Below are positions 15,541-23,361 of a DNA stretch of 34,643 bases, piece by piece; position 1 is the first letter of the stretch, and each line of letters starts with the position of its first letter. Made by a program: the position numbers and the translations under genes. The DNA is from Pseudonocardia bannensis (GTDB taxonomy: Bacteria; Actinomycetota; Actinomycetes; Mycobacteriales; Pseudonocardiaceae). Under the pieces are notes generated by a model. The model did no database searches and was not told the DNA's origin. It saw only the letters and a program-made list of their open reading frames with translations. The stretch covers positions 1 to 34,643 of the forward strand of contig NZ_JAAXKZ010000057.1 in assembly GCF_012911875.1 (NCBI RefSeq), written 5' to 3'.

Positions 15541-17036
15541 CCGCTTCTTCCCGACCTCGCCCGCTCCCGTCGGAACCCTCTGGTCCCCGCCGCACGACGG
15601 CGCCCGGCCGTCGTCCCGTCCGCACGGTGTGGGTCCTCGTCCTCGTCCTTGCGCTGGCCGGGCTCGTCGCCTGTGCTCCGGCTCCCGGCCCCGCGCCCCC
15701 ACCGGGTCCGGCGATCTACGAGGCGGCGTTGTGGCCGGCGCGCCCGGTCGTCGAGTTGGCCTTCACCGTCGCCCCGGATCTACGGACCGCCGAGGGCCGG
15801 GAAACCGTCGTGTTCACCCCCGACCTGCCGGTCTGCGAACTGGTGTTCCGGGCCTGGCCGAACACACCGACCATGGCGCGGACCGGAACCGCGCTCACCG
15901 TCACCGACACCTCCGTCGACGGCCGCCCCACCACCGCCCGGATAACGGCCGCGGGTGCCCCGCCCGGCGCACCCGGAACTCTGATCGAGATCCCGTTGAC
16001 CCGATGTCTGAACCCGGGGGAGTCGGTGCACGCAGAGCTCGGTTTCCGGGTCACCCTGGGTGTGGACGCCGACGAGCGGATCGGCTACTCGACCGCCAGC
16101 CACACAGCCTGGATCGGGTCCGGGTTCCCCCTGCTGGCCTGGGTCCGCGGCAAGGGCTGGGCCCGCGATCCGGCGGTGCCGATGAACGGGGAGTCGGCCA
16201 CCAGCGAGGTCTTCGTGCTGCGCGACCTCTCCGTGACCGCGCCTCCGGACCTGCGTGTCATGGGCACCGGGACCGCGGTCGGCGCGGCCATGAACCCGGC
16301 GGGCACGGTCCACAGTTTCTTGGCTCCGGCGGTTCGGGATGTGGCTGTCGCGGTCGGCCGCTACGACATCCTCGATCGTGACGTCGGCGGTGTCCGCCTG
16401 CACCTGGCGACCCCGCAGACGGGAACCCGCGTCGACCCGGAGACCTGGGTCACACAGTTCGGCGAGGCGATCACGGCCCTCACCGGTGTGTTCGGCCCGT
16501 TCCCCTACCCCGACCTCTGGATCACCATCACCCCCGGCCAGAGTGACGGAACCGAGTTCCCCGCCGCGCTGCAGCTCGCCGACACCCGGCGCCGGCAACT
16601 GGCGGCTCTGATCGCCCACGAACTCACGCACCAGTGGTTCTACGCCCTGGTCGGCAACAACCAGGCCACCGACCCGTGGCTCGACGAAGCTCTCGCGACC
16701 GTCGGAGAAACTCTCGCCAGGGCCGGCGGCGGCGACGTCGAGCTCTCCGGCATCTCTCGCCGTGGCACCGGCGAGATGGGACGCCCGATGACCTATTGGG
16801 CGGCCAACGGCGGATTCGACCGGTATACCGAGAGCGTCTACGCGCAGGGCGCCGCGGTGTTCCTCGAAGCCCGGGCCCAGGTCGGCCCCGAACGCTTCGA
16901 CAACGCCATCCGCTCCTACATCGCCGCCAACGCCCACCGGGTGGCCACCCCTGACGACCTCTCGCGGGCATTCCGTGATCTCCCGGAGGTGCTCGATCTA
17001 CTCACCCGGACGGGCGCGCTGCCCGCGAACCGGTAG
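15537..17036 (+). CDS. M1-family zinc metallopeptidase, lipoprotein; candidate polymer-degrading enzyme
   Basis: The 499-aa product has a basic N-terminus, a hydrophobic segment VWVLVLVLALAGLVAC ending in a lipobox (Cys46) and a Pro-rich linker, so it should be anchored outside the membrane. An M1-like beta domain precedes the catalytic motif HELTHQW (361-365); 18 residues later WLDEA supplies the third zinc ligand Glu384. The usual GxMEN motif is replaced by a GTEFPAAL-like segment, as in divergent M1 members. Epsilon-poly-lysine producers have a membrane-bound zinc aminopeptidase that cleaves the polymer and confers self-resistance; I infer the same role here. GTG 15537 overlaps the previous stop, making this the last gene of the operon. 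Confidence 0.82.
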   Translation: MTASSRPRPLPSEPSGPRRTTAPGRRPVRTVWVLVLVLALAGLVACAPAPGPAPPPGPAIYEAALWPARPVVELAFTVAPDLRTAEGRETVVFTPDLPVCELVFRAWPNTPTMARTGTALTVTDTSVDGRPTTARITAAGAPPGAPGTLIEIPLTRCLNPGESVHAELGFRVTLGVDADERIGYSTASHTAWIGSGFPLLAWVRGKGWARDPAVPMNGESATSEVFVLRDLSVTAPPDLRVMGTGTAVGAAMNPAGTVHSFLAPAVRDVAVAVGRYDILDRDVGGVRLHLATPQTGTRVDPETWVTQFGEAITALTGVFGPFPYPDLWITITPGQSDGTEFPAALQLADTRRRQLAALIAHELTHQWFYALVGNNQATDPWLDEALATVGETLARAGGGDVELSGISRRGTGEMGRPMTYWAANGGFDRYTESVYAQGAAVFLEARAQVGPERFDNAIRSYIAANAHRVATPDDLSRAFRDLPEVLDLLTRTGALPANR

Positions 17037-17146
17037 GTCCGGCGGTGCCCGGAGGTCGCGCCCTACACCACCTCTTCTGGCGCCTCCAGTACGCAGATCT
17101 GCCCCCTTGAGCGGAACGGGCGGCCCGGCGATCGTGGGAGATCCGG

Positions 17147-17947
17147 ATGCGGACGGGTGATCCGTCGCTGCGTTGCGGAGGGGGCGGACTGGAGATGGCA
17201 GCGGGAAGCACGCAGCGGCTGGCCGAACTGGCCGCCCCGGACCCGGGGTCCATTCCGGAGGTGCTGGAGCGGTTGGAGAAGATCCGCGACCACGCGGCCG
17301 AGACGTCGTTGCTGGGGGAGAACGACGGGATCGCCTGCTTCTCGAAGCTCTACCACATCATCACCGCGAACGTCGGCGACACCGCCGACTCGCACGGCTT
17401 CGCCGATCCCGAGTTCCTGATCCGGCTCGACATCGAGTTCGCCACGCGGTACTTCCGCGCCCTCCAGGCCTACGCGAGAGACATGGATTCGGCGCCGCGC
17501 TGCTGGCGTGTGCTGTTCGATCACCGCAGCGACCTGGACGTGCGTCCGGTCCATTTCGCCGCCGTAGGCGTCAACGCGCACGTCAACTACGACCTCGCAC
17601 TGGCGCTCGTCTCGACCTGGACGAAGGTCCCGCCCGACGACGGCCGACGCCAGCTCGCGGACTACCGGCGCATCAACGACATCTTCGCGAAGGAGATGGA
17701 CGGCCTGCGGGAGACGTTCCGCTCCCTGATCAGCGAAGGGGAGGACGGGAATCTGTGGGATCGGCTCGCCAATCGGGCGAGCGACCTGCTCGTCCGGTTC
17801 ACCCGGGATCTGGCCTGGGACGAGGCGACCGACATCTGGAAGGCCAGGGACCGCGACCGCGCCCGGGCCAGATCGGACCGGAGACTGGACGCCGCCGCGG
17901 AGATCATCGGACTCGGTCTGTTGAGGGCGCCGTTCCTCCCGGTGTAG
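17147..17947 (+). CDS. DUF5995-family protein (copy 1)
   Basis: The 266-aa product is helical and soluble, with the DUF5995 core CWRVLFDHRS...VHFAAVGVNAHVNYDLALALV. The paralogue at 21874 has the corresponding SWRVLFERRA and FALAGVNAQVNHDLAVALV. The conserved N-x-H/Q-V-N-x-DL segment may form a metal or catalytic site; the biochemical function is unknown. ATG 17147 has a GGGAGA ribosome site; ATG 17195 is an in-frame alternative nearer the conserved part. It starts 110 nt after the M1 peptidase stop on the same strand, so it could be an extension of that operon or a separate unit with the regulator that follows. Confidence 0.72.
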   Translation: MRTGDPSLRCGGGGLEMAAGSTQRLAELAAPDPGSIPEVLERLEKIRDHAAETSLLGENDGIACFSKLYHIITANVGDTADSHGFADPEFLIRLDIEFATRYFRALQAYARDMDSAPRCWRVLFDHRSDLDVRPVHFAAVGVNAHVNYDLALALVSTWTKVPPDDGRRQLADYRRINDIFAKEMDGLRETFRSLISEGEDGNLWDRLANRASDLLVRFTRDLAWDEATDIWKARDRDRARARSDRRLDAAAEIIGLGLLRAPFLPV

Positions 17948-17991
17948 CCGGAGCACCTGGTTGCCGCCTGGTCGATTATTGATGGGTGAAC

Positions 17992-17997
17992 TACGCT
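17992..17997 (+). promoter_or_regulatory. Possible -10 box for the LuxR-type regulator
   Basis: TACGCT (TANNNT) ends 8 nt before GTG 18006, and no ribosome site precedes that codon. This suggests a leaderless transcript. No matching -35 is clear. Confidence 0.3.
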
Positions 17998-18005
17998 CCC
18001 GCGGG

Positions 18006-21000
18006 GTGAGCGATCGACCGGCGGCGGCTCCACTGATCGGCCGGGAGAACGATCTCGCGAAGCTCACGACGGCGTTGCGGTCGGTGCAGGGCGGCCGGAT
18101 GGCCGCGGTCGTCCTCAGCGGTGAAGCCGGGGTGGGCAAGACCCGCATCGTGCAGGAGCTGATGTCCCAGGCCGCCCGGGACGGCGCGACGGTGCTGTGT
18201 GGCGGCGGGATCGACATCGTCGAGAGCCCGCCCTTCTGGCCGGTCGCCTCGGCACTGCGCAACCTGCTCCGGTCGCCGGCAGGGAAGGTCGCCGCCGAGC
18301 GGGGGGCCTCATGGGTCGCGCAGCTCGACGACCTCCTCGCCCCGGGTGCGCAGACCGCGGAGCCGGCGGGTCCCCACCAGCGGGTGCAGACCCTCGAGCT
18401 GATCCACCGGGTAATCCTGGAGCTCGCCGAGGATTCCGTCGTCGTGCTGGTCGTCGAGGATCTGCAGTGGGCGGACCGCTCCACCCGGGACCTGCTCGCG
18501 TACCTGATCGCGAACCTCACCCACGAACCGGTGCTGCTCGTCGCGACCCACCGCAGCGAGGCCGAGGCAGACGGATCGCCCGTCCGCGCGATGCTCGCGG
18601 AGCTGCAGCGCCACCGGCGGGTGCGTTGCGAGGTGGTCGCGCCGCTGGGCCACGATGCGGTGGCGAGGATCGTCGGGATGGCGGCCCCGGGACGGCCCGA
18701 CCTCGTCGATCTGGTCTGGCAGCGGTCCGCGGGCAACGCCTTCATCGTCGAGGAGACCCTGCGGGCCGCGCTCGACGGCGATCCGCTCGCGCTTCCGCAG
18801 ACGCTCCGCGACCTCGTGCTCTCCCGCCTGGCGGCGCTGTCCCCGGCCGCGCAGCGGGTCGTCCGCGCGGTGGCGGTGAGCGACGGCCCGCTGTCGCACC
18901 CGTTGCTCGCGGCGGTCGTGGACCAGGGGGAGCCAGAGTTGCTGGACGCCCTGCGCGAGAGCGTCGACCACGGTGTCGTGATGGTCGACGCCGGCGGGGA
19001 CGGGTACCGGTTGCGGCACGGGCTCATGACCGACGTCGTCAGTCGCGACCTGCTCCCGGGCGAGCGGATCCACCTGCACCGGCGTTACGCCGCTGCGCTC
19101 GAGAACGCCTGGGCGCGGGATCTCCCGGGGATCGACGCGCGGCTCGCCCATCATTGGCAGCAGGCGGGCGACACAGAACGGGCGCTGGCAGCGACCGTCG
19201 CGGCGGCCGAGGCCGCCGACCGGGTGCGCGGCTACGCCGAGGCGCACCGCCACTGGTTACGCGCAGCCCAGCTCGCCGGGCGGGTCCAGCCTGCGGAGGT
19301 CGCGGTCCCGCGGGGCGTCTGCCTGGAGCGAGCGGCCGAAGCCGCGCACCTCGCCGGTGATCACGATCAAGCGGTCGCGCTGTTGTCCGAACGGCTGGCG
19401 GACCCGGGCGAGACCGACGGACTCACCGGCGCACTGCTCCACGCCCGGACGGGGCAGTACCTGGTGGCGGCCGGGCGCGGCGCGGAGGCCGCGCACGCCT
19501 TCAGCCGAGCGACCGCACTGCTTCCCGCGCGGGGCGCCGAGCGGGAGCGGGCCGAGGTCCTCAGTGGGCACGCGGCGGCGCTGCTGCACGCCGGCGAGTT
19601 CACCGCGTCGCGCACCGTGGCGGAGCGGGCGCTCGCACTGGCGCGCGAGGTCGGCCTCGCCTCCGAGGAGGCCCGGGTGCTGGCCAACCTCGGGTTCAGT
19701 CTGGCCTACCTCGAGGATCCGGCCGCAGGGTCGGCGGCGCTGGTCGAGGCGCTGGCAGTGGCCGAGCGGGCGTCGATCCCGCCGGACATCGGGCGGGCCT
19801 ATCTGAACCTGGTCGAGCTGCTCTCCGGGCCGCTGAACGAGCTGGAGCGCGGCGTCGAGGTCGCCCGGGACGGCATCGAACGGGTCCGGCAGCTCGGCCT
19901 GGCCCGCAGTGCCGGCGTCGGGTTGCTCTCGCTGGTGGCCAACGGGCTGTTCCGGCTGGGCCGGTGGGACGAGGCGGAGACGGCGATCGAGCAGGCGTGG
20001 GAGCTCGCGCCGAGTGGGGCGGAGGCGCTCGGGCTGCGGTTGTCGCGCTGCCGGCTGTCGATCGGCCGCGGACGGTTCGACGAAGCCGAGGACGACCTCG
20101 AGGCGGTCGAGGTGCTGTCGACGAGTACCGCGGGCCCGCGCTACCGGATCCCGCTGCTCACCCTGCGCGCCGGTCTGCAGATGTGGCTCGGCCGTCCGGA
20201 CCTCGCGCTGGACCATGTCGGTGCCGGATTGGACCTCGTGGAACACGGCTCCGACGACGTGTGGCTGGTCGCCCCGCTGGTCTGGCACGGGGCACGGGCA
20301 CGCGCCGAGCTCACCCGCCTCGGTATGCGACGCGCGGAGGCGGCCGTCACCGCCAGGCTGCACCGGCACGCCGGAGAGCTGTCCCGCCGGGCCGGTCGTT
20401 CGGTGCCGGCGATCCGCGACGTCGTGCTGGGTTTCGTCGAGATGTGCGCGGCCGAGGACACGCGGGCCGACGGCCGTTCGAATCCGGACAGGTGGGCACG
20501 GGTGGCCGAGATCTGGGAGCGGCAGCAGCAGCCCTACCCGACCGCCTATGCCCGGTTGCGGCGTGCCGAGGCGTTGTTCGCGCTGCGGGCTCGCTCGGCC
20601 GCCGGCACCCAGGAGCTGCGGCGCGCCGAGAGCGCCGCGCGCGCAATGGACGCGACACCGTTCCTCGCCGAGATCACCGAGCTCGCCGAGCGGGCCCGGG
20701 TGAGCCTCGCCGGCCCGCCGGCCGACGAGTGCCACGACGGCCCGGTCGCTCCGGTCCCCGAGCCGCGCCCGCCGGTGCCCGGTGACGACGACCTGGGAGC
20801 CTTGACGTCCAGGGAGCTCGAGGTGCTGACCGAGCTGGCCTGCGGTCTGACCAACCGGGAGATCGCGCAGCGTCTGTTCATCAGCGAGAAGACCGTGGGT
20901 GTCCACGTCAGCCGGATCTACGCCAAGATCGGCGTGCACAGCCGCGTGCAGGCCAGCACCGTGCTGTACCGGGCGCGGCCCGACCTGCGTGGCCACGGTC

Positions 21001-21026
21001 AGCGGGAGGCCGGCCGGCGTCGGTGA
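18006..21026 (+). CDS. LAL-type LuxR transcriptional regulator (ATPase + HTH)
   Basis: The ~1006-aa product has an N-terminal AAA-like ATPase that starts APLIGRENDLAKL, with Walker A GEAGVGKT (39-46) and Walker B VVLVVEDLQWAD (Asp152). A long TPR-like helical middle follows, then a C-terminal LuxR helix-turn-helix (~933-985) in LTSRELEVLTELACGLTNRE and ISEKTVGVHVSRIYAKIGV. This is the large ATP-binding LuxR (LAL/MalT-like) family, which activates target promoters in response to a ligand. GTG 18006 is chosen because a TANNNT box lies just upstream and homology starts soon after; ATG 17982 and TTG 17961 are possible. It is the only large pathway-type regulator near the synthetase cluster, but a link is unproven. 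Its 3' end overlaps the convergent sigma-factor gene by 28 nt. Confidence 0.87.
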   Translation: MSDRPAAAPLIGRENDLAKLTTALRSVQGGRMAAVVLSGEAGVGKTRIVQELMSQAARDGATVLCGGGIDIVESPPFWPVASALRNLLRSPAGKVAAERGASWVAQLDDLLAPGAQTAEPAGPHQRVQTLELIHRVILELAEDSVVVLVVEDLQWADRSTRDLLAYLIANLTHEPVLLVATHRSEAEADGSPVRAMLAELQRHRRVRCEVVAPLGHDAVARIVGMAAPGRPDLVDLVWQRSAGNAFIVEETLRAALDGDPLALPQTLRDLVLSRLAALSPAAQRVVRAVAVSDGPLSHPLLAAVVDQGEPELLDALRESVDHGVVMVDAGGDGYRLRHGLMTDVVSRDLLPGERIHLHRRYAAALENAWARDLPGIDARLAHHWQQAGDTERALAATVAAAEAADRVRGYAEAHRHWLRAAQLAGRVQPAEVAVPRGVCLERAAEAAHLAGDHDQAVALLSERLADPGETDGLTGALLHARTGQYLVAAGRGAEAAHAFSRATALLPARGAERERAEVLSGHAAALLHAGEFTASRTVAERALALAREVGLASEEARVLANLGFSLAYLEDPAAGSAALVEALAVAERASIPPDIGRAYLNLVELLSGPLNELERGVEVARDGIERVRQLGLARSAGVGLLSLVANGLFRLGRWDEAETAIEQAWELAPSGAEALGLRLSRCRLSIGRGRFDEAEDDLEAVEVLSTSTAGPRYRIPLLTLRAGLQMWLGRPDLALDHVGAGLDLVEHGSDDVWLVAPLVWHGARARAELTRLGMRRAEAAVTARLHRHAGELSRRAGRSVPAIRDVVLGFVEMCAAEDTRADGRSNPDRWARVAEIWERQQQPYPTAYARLRRAEALFALRARSAAGTQELRRAESAARAMDATPFLAEITELAERARVSLAGPPADECHDGPVAPVPEPRPPVPGDDDLGALTSRELEVLTELACGLTNREIAQRLFISEKTVGVHVSRIYAKIGVHSRVQASTVLYRARPDLRGHGQREAGRRR

Positions 21027-21634
21027 TGCAGCCGCTCGCTCCGGCCGTTCGGGCGTGCGGGATCGTCCAGCATCAGGCGGAGCTGGTGCAGGACGCGGGC
21101 CCGGGTCGGCCCCAGGCTCCCGATCGGGATGCCGGTGGCCCGTGCGATGTCGGCGTACGGGGCGGGCTCGTCGGCGAACAGGGCACGGACCACGGCACGG
21201 CGCCGCGGTGGCAGCAGCGTCACGAAACCCCACAGGCGTGCCGCTGTGTCCGCGTCGATCACCTGCTGCTCGATGTCGGTCCGTGGATCGGGAACGGTGT
21301 CCACGTCCGATGCGGCGACGAGACCGCGGGCGTCGCGCAGGATCCGCAGACACTCGCGAGCGCCGGTGGTGGCGAGCCAGCCCCCGAGGCGTCCGGGGTC
21401 ACGGATCCGGTCGTGGTTCTCCATGAGGCGCAGCCAGGTGCGCTGCTCGGCGTCGCGGGCGTCGGCCTCCTGGAGCCGGAACGAGCGGACGACCGCGGTG
21501 ACCAGATTGCTGTAGCGCCGCACGACCTCGGTCCAGGCGTCCTGGTCGCCCCGCCCGGCCGCCTCGAGCAGATCGGTGACCGGCCGGGCCTGCGGGGGAG
21601 CGGTGGCGGCGGGGGGCGGGGTCAGCACGGGCAT
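20999..21634 (-). CDS. ECF-type RNA polymerase sigma factor
   Basis: The 211-aa product has sigma region 2 (YSNLVTAVVRSFRLQEADARD, AEQRTWLRLMENHDRIRDP, GRLGGWLATTGARECLRIL) and region 4 (WGFVTLLPPRRRAVVRALF, YADIARATGIPIGSLGPTRA). There is no extra C-terminal domain and no anti-sigma gene beside it. The start at ATG 21634 has GAGGGAG at good spacing. Similar sigma factors in actinomycetes often control unlinked genes. Here it diverges from DUF5995 copy 2 across ~240 nt and converges on the LAL regulator with a 28-nt overlap, so antisense interference is possible. Confidence 0.87.
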   Translation of the reverse strand: MPVLTPPPAATAPPQARPVTDLLEAAGRGDQDAWTEVVRRYSNLVTAVVRSFRLQEADARDAEQRTWLRLMENHDRIRDPGRLGGWLATTGARECLRILRDARGLVAASDVDTVPDPRTDIEQQVIDADTAARLWGFVTLLPPRRRAVVRALFADEPAPYADIARATGIPIGSLGPTRARVLHQLRLMLDDPARPNGRSERLHHRRRPASR

Positions 21635-21779
21635 CGGGAACTCCCTCAGGACCAGGGCGGCGAGGATGCGGCCCCTGCGGGTGCGGGTCGTCGAGCGCGT
21701 ACCAGCGTCGACCCGCTCCGGGGTCGTACGCGTCCGGACAACGCCCTATCCGGGTGTCCCGCGACGCTGTATTTCTCAC

Positions 21780-21798
21780 GGCCACCTCACGGGTGGCC
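21780..21798. repeat. Inverted repeat between sigma-factor and DUF5995 genes
   Basis: GGCCACC-TCACG-GGTGGCC is a perfect 7-bp stem in the divergent intergenic region. It is a candidate operator or leader hairpin for either gene. Confidence 0.35.
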
Positions 21799-21873
21799 GA
21801 CCCGCACGCGGTATCAGACGGGCGGCGGCCCGGCTCTTCGGCGGTAGGTGTCGGAGAGCGCGAGGAGGCGGGC

Positions 21874-22641
21874 GTGGCTGTCGCTGGGAAGAACGCCGTG
21901 CGAGAAGCTCGGGGAGCCGCGGTCCCGGCGCCGGCCACGGTCGAGGCGGTCCTCGAACTCCTGGTGCTGCTGCAGACGGAGGTGGAGTCGCACGGGTCGC
22001 GCCGCCACGAGGACGGGATCGCCCGGGTGAATCACCTCTGCACCGAGGTCACGAGGGACGTCCTGGACGGCCTGGCCGCCGGCTCCTTCGTCGATCCGGA
22101 GTTCGCCGCCGTGCTGGACGTGCAGCTCATGGTGCGCTACCTGCGGGCCGTCCGGGACGACGCTCTCGGTGCCACGGTCGCCAGGTCGTGGCGGGTGCTG
22201 TTCGAACGGCGAGCCGTCGCCTCGATCGCGCCGGTGCGGTTCGCGCTGGCCGGCGTCAACGCGCAGGTGAACCACGACCTGGCCGTCGCGCTGGTGAGCA
22301 CGTCCACCGTTCTCGATCGGCCGCCCGGCGCCGTCGAGCGCCAGGACTTCACGACACTCACGCACGTCCTCGCCGAACGGCTGCGCCGCCACGCCGGGGA
22401 ACAGCCCGGGGGTGGACCCGGCGGGGCCGTCGACGACGACGTCGTCGGCCTCGTGGCCGAGCTGTCCCGGGGCGCCTCGTGGCGGCGGGCCGAGCATCTG
22501 TGGACGTTGCGCGGTCGTCCGGGCGAGGCCGAGGCGGAGCGTGCCTCGATCGACTGGCGGGCGAGCATGATCGGCCGAGCCATCCTGACCCGCGGATCGA
22601 CTGAGGACGCCGTGTGCGGCAGCGGCATCTGCTTGCCGTAG
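21874..22641 (+). CDS. DUF5995-family protein (copy 2)
   Basis: The 255-aa product is a paralogue of the protein at 17147: RVNHLCTEVTRDVLDGLAAG, then DPEFAAVLDVQLMVRYLRAV, SWRVLFERRAVASIAPVRFA and GVNAQVNHDLAVALVSTST align in order with the first copy. GTG 21874 is chosen over the longer frame because GAGGAGG lies 6 nt before it. Function is unknown. It reads divergently from the ECF sigma gene. The unusual feature is two DUF5995 genes bracketing two regulators within 5 kb. Confidence 0.72.
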   Translation: MAVAGKNAVREARGAAVPAPATVEAVLELLVLLQTEVESHGSRRHEDGIARVNHLCTEVTRDVLDGLAAGSFVDPEFAAVLDVQLMVRYLRAVRDDALGATVARSWRVLFERRAVASIAPVRFALAGVNAQVNHDLAVALVSTSTVLDRPPGAVERQDFTTLTHVLAERLRRHAGEQPGGGPGGAVDDDVVGLVAELSRGASWRRAEHLWTLRGRPGEAEAERASIDWRASMIGRAILTRGSTEDAVCGSGICLP

Positions 22642-22660
22642 TGGAGGTCAGCGACGGCGG

Positions 22661-22965
22661 TCAGGGCAGGAAGGCACAGAGCTCTCCACCCTCCGGGTCG
22701 GCCATGACCGTCCAGGGTGGCGAGTCGTCGACCATCGTGGCGCCGAGGGTCTCGAGTCAGGCCACCGACTCCGCGTGCACGTCGATGTGCAACCGGTTCC
22801 CGACGACCCTGGCTCCGGCACCTCGTTGATCCACGACGTGTGCCGGGCGTCGGTCCGGTGAGGACGGCGATCCCGTCACCCCGACCGGCGTAGGACAGGC
22901 CGAGGGGGTCCGCCCGGAACCGGCCGAGGCGCCTGCGGTCGGCGGCGTCGACACAGAGATCCTGG
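22661..22965 (-). pseudogene. Glyoxalase-like (Glyoxalase_6/VOC) protein, broken
   Basis: Reading leftward, a VOC-like protein can be followed: VDAADRRRLGRFRADPLGLS, then after a frame change WINEVPEP, then NRLHIDVHAESVA, an in-frame TGA, and LETLGATMVDDSPPWTVMAD with PEGGELCAFLP and a natural stop. The order and motifs are those of single-domain Glyoxalase_6 proteins (~115 aa). One or more frameshifts plus an internal stop make it non-functional unless the assembly is wrong here. Confidence 0.6.
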
Positions 22966-22990
22966 CAGCCGGCCGGGGCGTGGGCGGATG

Positions 22991-23284
22991 CTACGTCGGA
23001 CGCCGCCCGGCTGCGGGGACGTCCCCGGTGGTCTCCCGGACGCTGTCGAGCACGTAGGTGATCAGCCGGTGCGCGCCGATCGGGTCGGCCAGCGGCTCGG
23101 CGGGGAGATCGCGGAGCTCGGGACAGGCGCGGGCGGCTCGGTCGTCGTCGCGCAGGACCTCGACGATCTCGGCCTCGGTGAGCAGCAGGTCCACCGTGGG
23201 TGGGTCGCCGATGAGCTCGCCGTCGGTCCAGGTCACGTGCACCAGGCTGCCGTTGCGGGTACCGCGCACCGTGAAGCTGGTCAT
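22991..23284 (-). CDS. Hypothetical small protein in the PaaA-like unit
   Basis: The 97-aa product begins MTSFTVRGTRNGSLVHVTWT and has a predicted beta-rich first half, an Asp/Glu-rich helix (TEAEIVEVLRDDDRAAR) and a helical C-terminus. No family is recognised; it does not resemble PaaB. A GAGAGGGA ribosome site precedes ATG 23284, and the start also overlaps the stop of the mini-ORF at 23281 as ATGA. It is the last gene of a leftward unit headed by the PaaA-like diiron protein, so an accessory role for that enzyme is inferred. Confidence 0.6.
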   Translation of the reverse strand: MTSFTVRGTRNGSLVHVTWTDGELIGDPPTVDLLLTEAEIVEVLRDDDRAARACPELRDLPAEPLADPIGAHRLITYVLDSVRETTGDVPAAGRRPT

Positions 23285-23361
23285 CGTGGTCCCTCTCCGG
23301 CGCCCGGTCGCCTGCTTCGCGGAGGTGCGGTCTCGGCGACTCGCTCGCTGCGCTCGCTCAT
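23281..23361 (-). CDS. 26-codon bridging mini-ORF (MSERSERV type)
   Basis: The ORF starts MSERSERVAETAPPRSRRPG. Its ATG overlaps the TGA of the upstream gene (ATGA) and its TGA overlaps the ATG of the downstream gene (ATGA). The DNA of its first codons, ATGAGCGAGCGCAGCGAGCG, is a repeat-like string I have often seen at gene starts and gene ends in GC-rich actinomycetes. It may serve as a translation-coupling linker rather than encode a functional peptide. Confidence 0.4.
   Translation of the reverse strand: MSERSERVAETAPPRSRRPGAGEGPR

Noticed and set aside
17063..19027. Minus-strand 654-aa frame opposite DUF5995 and the LAL regulator
   Set aside because: Ser/Arg/Thr-rich shadow of two well-supported genes.
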